64,000 bases of DNA from Allodiplogaster sudhausi (lineage: Eukaryota > Nematoda > Chromadorea > Rhabditida > Diplogasteridae): the NCBI GenBank assembly GCA_945643635.1, contig CALZFC010000005.1, forward strand, positions 7,177,501 to 7,241,500, read 5' to 3'. The position numbers and the translations under genes were made by a program. The notes under the pieces are model-generated. The model was given only the letters and a program-made list of their open reading frames with translations. It was not told where the DNA came from and made no database searches. Positions 60,984-64,000 of this stretch are shown here, one piece after another. How positions within the stretch are numbered: position 1 is the stretch's first letter; each line of letters starts with the position of its first letter.

Positions 60984-61656
60984 ATGCTGAGCAGCAGTCG
61001 CTTGCCGTTGCTGTCGCGTTTCTTCAGTCCCTCCGTCTGCTCTTCCAACTCGGCATCCGGAAGATGGTATCCTCAACCGGAGTACGCTTTTAACCTTTTG
61101 TTGTAGTTGAAGATAGGATTCAATATTGAACGATTAGCGAGTTGCGATGAGCGGTTTCAGCTGCCCCCGCCTCTTCTCAACATCACCGGGTGATTCGGTT
61201 GTCTCTACGACCTCTGCTCCCTCTCCTCCCCAAGCAGCTCTTCCCCAAACCGAACAGAACTCTTCCGTCGTATTAGACCGAGAACGAGCTGCACCAATTT
61301 ACGCACCGCCACGTGGGCAGAAGAAGTTTTGTCTGGTGCGGGGAGCGAAAGGAGAACTCCTCGCGGACTATGTCCTCTTCGAAGAGGCCATCCAGCGAAT
61401 CAAAGTGCCCAGGACAAAGTATTCGGATCTGACCCGCGAGGAGAGGGACATCTACATGGCCCACTTCAGATCTGTTGAAGAGCGACGGCTCTTTTATCTT
61501 GACCCCCAAACGAAGCTGAAAGTCTTCAACATCAGCCATCACATCGAAAAGGGGAAATGTTGTGGATGCGGATGCCGTCACTGCCCTTACGAACACGAGA
61601 ATGCTGAAGAGGATGTCAAGAGAAGCAAGCGATGGAATGGAGCCTTCTTTGTGTAG
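60984..61656 (+). CDS. DUF5522 / C1orf53-like mitochondrial-type protein
   Basis: The main exon (about 61162-61656) encodes a globular C-terminal part ending in ISHHIEKGKCCGCGCRHCPY, the Cys-rich motif that defines the DUF5522 family (human C1orf53); its function is unknown. A preceding exon at 60984 to about 61081 (ATG, MLSSSRLPLLSRFFSPSVCS) splices in phase through gtacgc...tttcag and would supply an Arg/Ser-rich, acid-poor N-terminus like a mitochondrial presequence. Alternatively translation could begin at ATG 61147 in the unspliced frame. The spliced form is preferred, because the 61147 start overlaps the acceptor. The middle holds a Ser/Pro-rich linker and an acidic-basic block (KYSDLTREERDIYMAHFRSV). 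MRPL14 follows 128 bp downstream. Confidence 0.75.
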
Positions 61657-61784
61657 CCGAATGCCCTTCCCTGTGTCTGTTTTGGCGATAAAAATTGAGT
61701 TCGTGATGAGTTTACGAGGCACAGAAATAAATTCGTTGAATAATACGGTTAAAAGATGTCTTTGGCTGTACTTTCAGTTATGAG

Positions 61785-62320
61785 ATGTCCAAGCACCGAA
61801 GTCGGCCGCCGAACTATGGAATCCATCGAAGAACACGCTGCATGGTGGTGGACAATTCACAGCTCGGGAAGGATGCCTTGACCGCGGGCAGACTGGCCTA
61901 CTGCATCCACGTGTACAAGCAGGGATACCGGGCCAAGCACATGCCCCATGCCACTCTTGGCGACAAGGTCGGTCTCTCTCTCTTCTTTCTCTCACTCTCT
62001 CTTCACTCTGCCACGCCACTCGACTCGTCTAGATTCTGGTTGCGATTCGGGGCGAGATGAAGAAGGCCTTCGTGGTGGGGGCGCAGACTCACGTCCACGT
62101 CAGGAAACACGGAATCCCTGTCACTGACACCAACAACATCGTCCTGCTCAATGACGTTGGTTCATCCATCCAGTATTCTGATGTCCTTGCAACTATGGTT
62201 GTGCAGGAAGGAAATCCACTGGGTACTCGAGTCACCGCACCAATCCCATCGCAACTGCACCAGAAGGGGACAAACGCCCAGTTCGCGAAGGTCTTGGCCA
62301 TCTCAAACAAGTTCATTTGA
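61785..62320 (+). CDS. MRPL14: Mitochondrial large-subunit ribosomal protein uL14m
   Basis: Three exons, 61785-61967, 62033-62159 and 62211-62320, give 139 residues. It is a universal uL14 protein at the subunit interface of the mitochondrial ribosome. RTRCMVVDNSQLGKDAL opens the beta-barrel (bacterial 'V.DNSGA'), ILVAIRGEMKKAFVVGAQTH is the KG-x-x-KKA block, DTNNIVLLNDVGNPLGTRV is the N-N-V-L-x-x-x-GNP-GTR signature, and the end AKVLAISNKF matches 'KVLAIAQNF' of animal MRPL14. The exon 3 acceptor is ggaag at 62210 rather than the nearer gcag, because only this keeps GNPLGTR. The N-terminus is short; a presequence could lie in an unseen upstream exon, since ttttcag-like ctttcag ends eight bases before the ATG. 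Confidence 0.9.
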
Positions 62321-62569
62321 ATTTATCGTTTTTTGTTGTTATTGTTCTTCCGTGTGCTGATAGCTTTGACAAAACGAATTTTACTGCGAGCTTACTCCGT
62401 AAATACCTATATCTGAATACTATCGTTATTACCCGTCTGGGACAATTCTATAACATTTTGCTGTTAAAGCATAAAGCAAAATACAATCAAACAAGCATAC
62501 AGAAACGACGGCGAAACAAAACGGGTAACAATAACAACATATTCGAGTGGAAACGGTGAGTAGAGCGGG
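62321..62569. other. Convergent 3' intergenic region
   Basis: Sits between the MRPL14 stop and the stop of the minus-strand gene, so it holds both 3' UTRs. AT-rich. No repeat or gene seen. Confidence 0.5.
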
Positions 62570-62896
62570 CTATTTCTTATTTCTCGAAGACCTCCAGAGA
62601 CACTCAGCTGGGATGACTGGTTTGAGTCTGCTTCTTCTAGAAGGGACAGGGGCAGGCGACTTCTCAGACTTGGATGGAGCAGCGGCTGGAGGGGCGGACT
62701 TCTCTTCCGTCTTCGACGACTCGTTTGTCTTGGCCTTGGGGACAGGCGTTGCTTTTTCGGATGCCGGCTTCCGCGATGCGAGGGAAGATTCGGAGGTAGC
62801 GGGGGGGCCGGCCGGAGAGGCCGAACTGGTAGAAGGACCAGTCTCCGCCGCAGCCGCTGGCATCGCCACTGCTTTCTTCTTTTCCCCCGAAACTGG
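62570..62896 (-). CDS. C-terminal exon of an Ala/Ser/Pro/Lys-rich protein (partial)
   Basis: A single minus-strand exon of 108 codons plus stop, entered in phase 0 after gtttgcag at 62897. The sequence is low complexity: EKKKAVAMPAAAAETGPSTS, repeated SSASPAG, ESS and SKSEKSPAPVPS segments, then a basic end SRRSRLKPVIPAECLWRSSR and NKK. It is probably intrinsically disordered; the basic C-terminus could bind nucleic acid, but no family was recognised. Upstream exons must lie to the right, beyond or within the repeat that begins near 63020. A stop-free frame with balanced codon use supports it being real, but the call rests on one exon. Confidence 0.5.
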   Translation of the reverse strand, partial: PVSGEKKKAVAMPAAAAETGPSTSSASPAGPPATSESSLASRKPASEKATPVPKAKTNESSKTEEKSAPPAAAPSKSEKSPAPVPSRRSRLKPVIPAECLWRSSRNKK

Positions 62897-63019
62897 CTGC
62901 AAACAACGTATTATTATGGATGGATATTAGTATGAATACAAAAGAATGAAATGGGCAAAACCGTGTTTGTTATATGTGATCTCTCTATTAGATAAACAAC
63001 GTATGTAATTTATTTACCG

Positions 63020-64000
63020 CTCAAATGTTTTTGCTTCCTGTGGGCGGCAGGATTGGTGGATTTGGATGAAACTTTCCAGAAAGGTACTTTGAAGTCTCGG
63101 CTATCGTCCTATGAGGCTTTGGAAATTTTTGGTTGGCGCCGGCGCCGGCGCCGCAAAGGGGGGTGACTCGAGAAACTTTGAGGTCGAATATCTCTTTTTC
63201 TAGGGCACCTACAAAAATAACAAAAATAGTATTGTATTCTTCAGGGCCGAATCTACAAATGACCAGAAGTTCGATTTCGTAGATCGATTGGTAATTCGGT
63301 GGGAATGGATTTTCTAAAATGGTCACTTTTTCGCATGTTTTTGCCCCTTATCTCAAAATCCTGACATTCGCTTCGTTGATTATCGGGTTCTATCGATGCA
63401 GTTTTTCAAGGCACATCGTTTGATCTATGACTTTCTATGGCTTGTAAAGTTTTGCGCATCAGGGATATCAAAAAAATCGATAAAACTGAAATTTTTTTTG
63501 TTAGGGACCAACTTTGAAATTTTATATCTCAAGAAGTAGGAACCGCATGGTGATGGGACTTCATGCACCTTGTTCAGAATCAGTCCGCCTTCAATATGAG
63601 CCTATTTGGGTTAGGCTGGGTTTCCGGGAAAGTGCCCTGAGGATGAGATGAAATTTAGGTCACTTTCCTGACATTTTTTTCCTCGGTTTTAGAACATATG
63701 GCTATATGTCGCATATCATTCGGTAGCTTAGGAGTAGGGGAACAACTCTCTCATACAAAACTTTTTCGTAAAATCAATTTTTGATCTACATATGGGGCTG
63801 CTAATGTTCTCGTGCATATTTGGGTCTGATACTCGAGTTAACGTTCGAGGGGACTATTTTTAATGGCATAAGGAAGAAAAAAGCAGTAGAATGAGCTATT
63901 TAATTTCATATGTTACCGCTGGAAAAATCGATATTTCGTAGGTCAGTATTTTTTAGTGGCAAGGAGTTGGAATTTTTGGCTCATAAGTTAGATCTAAACA
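63020..64000 (-). repeat. Diverged, inverted copy of the VPS13-intron repeat unit (runs off the window)
   Basis: Read on the minus strand it matches array units in order: GTAGATCAAAAA, TTTTGTATGAGA..GTTGTTC, AGCTACCGAATG.TAT, CTCAGGGCACTTT, and GCGCCGGCGCC further on. Conservation is clearly lower than between array units. It shows that the repeat is dispersed and occurs in both orientations. Confidence 0.8.

Overview
The window is nuclear DNA from an animal. The evidence is spliced genes with many short introns (mostly about 40-100 bp, GT-AG), clear metazoan orthologues, and a neuropeptide precursor. Several features would fit a nematode, possibly an early-branching one: compact introns, closely spaced same-strand genes, a pyrimidine-rich AG within about 0-14 bases of almost every ATG (as if mRNAs receive a spliced leader), and an RFamide precursor resembling nematode FLP-27. 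This assignment is an inference; other spliced-leader phyla are not excluded.

Layout. 304-1005 (+): C-terminal exons of a CLIC-like (chloride intracellular channel, GST-fold) protein behind a CT-rich tract. About 1092-7158: a 6 kb element with inverted ends and exon-like GC-rich islands. 8130-11605 (-): a secreted threonine-rich orphan gene, with a 2.2 kb fold-back Tc1/mariner-like element (8819-11040) carrying tRNA-like segments in one intron. 12661-13449 (+): a GPI-anchored Ly6/uPAR-type protein. 13755-16960 (-): complete glycogen branching enzyme, 16 exons. 17215-18379: a 1.2 kb element with perfect 24-bp terminal inverted repeats. 18584-19275 (+): complex I subunit NDUFB5. 19541-58273 (+): a complete VPS13 lipid-transfer protein gene. 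58995-59250: PET117. 59365-60599: FAXC-like protein. 60984-61656: DUF5522 (C1orf53-like) protein. 61785-62320: mitochondrial ribosomal protein L14. 62570-62896 (-): last exon of an Ala/Ser/Pro/Lys-rich protein. 63020-64000: an inverted, diverged copy of the VPS13-intron repeat.

Two things stand out. First, VPS13 intron 9 is 22.1 kb while its neighbours are 50-100 bp. It is bounded by perfect inverted repeats that contain the splice donor, and an apparent CAG target duplication supplies the acceptor. It therefore looks like a transposon-born intron, and it is packed with two families of tandem repeats (about 1.35 kb and 1.20 kb) whose units begin at hairpins. Second, a short gene on the opposite strand lies inside another VPS13 intron (46937-47409). 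It encodes a signal peptide, a dibasic-flanked peptide ending GGRMRF and a GKR amidation/cleavage site: an FMRFamide-like neuropeptide precursor split by one intron exactly at the RF.

Functionally the + strand genes lean to mitochondrial and membrane biology (NDUFB5, PET117, MRPL14, VPS13, FAXC). Several are only 110-270 bp apart, which suggests operon-like organisation. Exon boundaries below come from reading frames and splice dinucleotides only.
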